From assembly GCA_963825175.1 (NCBI GenBank), contig CAWGSA010000001.1, positions 806,001-870,000 of the forward strand: a DNA stretch of 64,000 nucleotides. The letters are read 5' to 3'. The notes under the pieces were generated by a model, which was not told the DNA's origin, ran no database searches, and saw only the letters and a program-made list of their open reading frames with translations. The stretch's first letter is position 1; the number at the start of each line of letters is the position of its first letter. Origin of the DNA: DATFTF01 sp963825175. Its GTDB lineage: Bacteria > Acidobacteriota > Thermoanaerobaculia > UBA5066 > Gp7-AA6. A program made the translations under genes and the position numbers. Below are positions 62,929 to 64,000 of this stretch, piece after piece.

Positions 62929-64000
62929 TCAGAAGTCCACCCGCGTCGTAATTCCGAACGTCCTCGGCTGATTGGTCAGGTACCCCACCCGCGCCAGCAG
63001 CCCGCGCTCGCGATCCAGCGCCAGGAGCGCCTTCTCGTCGGTCAGGTTGTTGATATAGAGCGCCAGGTCGATGCCGGCGTGGCGCACGCCCAACCGCAGG
63101 TTGACGATGTCGTAGGCCGGAAGCTCGGGATTGAACGTGAACGTGTTCTGCGTCAGCGGACCTCCGATCGTGTTGGGCAAGGCCAGGAGGTTGACCGTGC
63201 CGAACCCGGGCACATCGTCGCCGACCTCGGTGAAGCGCGAGCCCACGTGCTGGTACGCCCCGGTGACGTAGCCCTGAAACACCGGCGTGATCGGCTGCTG
63301 ATAGGTGGCCGCCAGGGCGGCCTGGAACTTGGGGACGCCCGGCAGCCGCGATCCGCTCCGGATCCCGGACACCACGCTGACGTTGCCGTTGGGGTCCGTC
63401 GACGTCACCGTCGAGCGAAGGGTCGAATCCGCGTAGCTGCCCGAGAGGGCGAAGTCGAAGCGGTCGCTCGGCGTGAGCGCCAGCTCCACTTCTCCACCGA
63501 CGCTGCGGGCCTTGGGCACGTTGAAGATGAGGCGCGACGAGCACGTTCCCGCCGTCACGGTGACCTGAAGATCCTTGATGTCGTCGTAGAACGCCGAGAC
63601 GTTGAACGAGCCGCGCCCGCCCAGGATCGTCGTCTTCGACCCGACCTCGTAGTTCCAGGACGTCTCGTCCTTCCATTGGTCCCGTCCGCCGAACGTGATC
63701 AGGTCCTGGGCCGAGCAGAGATTGACGTTCAACGGATCGTTGACGCCGCCCAGACGGAATCCTTTGGAGGCCTGGGCGTTCAAGTTCGTCGTGTCGCTCA
63801 CCTTGTAGCTCGCGATGACGCGGGGCGCCACGCCGTCCGCCTTCACCGAGCCCGGCTGCGATTGGGGCTTGCCGTTCGCATCCGAGCCGAACAGCCCGTC
63901 GAAGACCTGCGCCTTGTCCTCGTGGTAGTGGTAGTAGCGCAGTCCGCCGGTCACGCTGAACGCGTTGCTGAACTTGAACGTGCCCTCCCCGAACAGCGCG
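62929..64000 (-). CDS. TonB-dependent receptor, C-terminal part (start outside window)
   Basis: The minus frame is open from the window end (ALFGEGTFKFSNAFSVTGGLRYYHY...) to 62929, about 356 residues of the beta-barrel. It has repeated barrel strands (NLNAQASKGFRLGGVND, WNYEVGSKTTILGG, GSFNVSAFYDDIKDLQV, AYDIVNLRLGVRHAGIDLALYINNLTDE) and the final FGITTRVDF, whose terminal Phe is the usual outer-membrane signal. The plug domain is outside the window. It imports a siderophore, vitamin or saccharide. The substrate is not visible. Confidence 0.93.
   Translation of the reverse strand, partial: ALFGEGTFKFSNAFSVTGGLRYYHYHEDKAQVFDGLFGSDANGKPQSQPGSVKADGVAPRVIASYKVSDTTNLNAQASKGFRLGGVNDPLNVNLCSAQDLITFGGRDQWKDETSWNYEVGSKTTILGGRGSFNVSAFYDDIKDLQVTVTAGTCSSRLIFNVPKARSVGGEVELALTPSDRFDFALSGSYADSTLRSTVTSTDPNGNVSVVSGIRSGSRLPGVPKFQAALAATYQQPITPVFQGYVTGAYQHVGSRFTEVGDDVPGFGTVNLLALPNTIGGPLTQNTFTFNPELPAYDIVNLRLGVRHAGIDLALYINNLTDEKALLALDRERGLLARVGYLTNQPRTFGITTRVDF

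Overview
The window reads as a high-GC chromosomal segment from an uncultured or poorly studied Acidobacteriota-like bacterium. Three things point that way: an ECF-type sigma factor next to a membrane Ser/Thr kinase with a TPR-type sensor region, many large secreted repeat proteins, and Gram-negative envelope genes (TolC, RND, TonB receptor, LpxL-type acyltransferase). This placement is inferred from gene content and was not checked by phylogeny.

Layout. 1-6.3 kb holds a SurA-like chaperone (cut by the window edge), a lipoprotein, mfd and an IscS-type cysteine desulfurase. 6.3-6.9 kb holds two tiny ORFs flanking an attC-like site. 7.0-13.1 kb is a tightly overlapped minus-strand efflux operon (TolC, adaptor, RND pump, DUF2892, PII-like protein), divergent from an ArsR regulator across a symmetric 34-bp palindrome that carries a promoter on each strand. 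13.6-17.3 kb holds a long ThyX, a DUF4442 protein, a Pro/Thr-rich lipoprotein and a helical TPR-like protein.

17.3-44.7 kb is the remarkable part. Nine secreted proteins share one ~115-residue domain, called here the LDTR domain: it runs from a PCR-x-[LV]-DTR motif through a CxIP motif to DVNGYF/Y. It sits at the C-terminus of GloVer-repeat, FG-GAP and Vgb-type proteins, forms one whole small protein, and sits at the N-terminus of five paralogs carrying seven-bladed propellers or YadA-like plus S74 modules. Broken copies, a stray S74 tail and fused pseudogenes show active shuffling. Four of these genes share a bipartite upstream element, GTGATCC-N15-TGCGCGT, at exact spacing. An ECF sigma factor and a kinase lie inside the cluster. 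A DNA ligase/LigD-polymerase cluster and two small secreted proteins interrupt the array (24-28 kb).

44.8-64 kb returns to more ordinary genes: a propeller protein, a membrane protein, a B12 radical SAM enzyme divergent from an acyltransferase followed by an M16 peptidase pair, an RRM protein, a primary-type sigma factor, a beta-helix protein, a second B12 radical SAM gene, a cupin, small membrane proteins and lipoproteins, ArfB, and the C-terminal part of a TonB receptor. Intergenic regions carry three different heptanucleotide arrays, a 60-bp palindromic repeat in two inverted copies, and a 171-bp element with ~31-bp inverted ends.

Several genes are broken by single-base shifts, most of them consistent with one extra base. 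This may be an assembly or sequencing property and should be checked before calling them pseudogenes.
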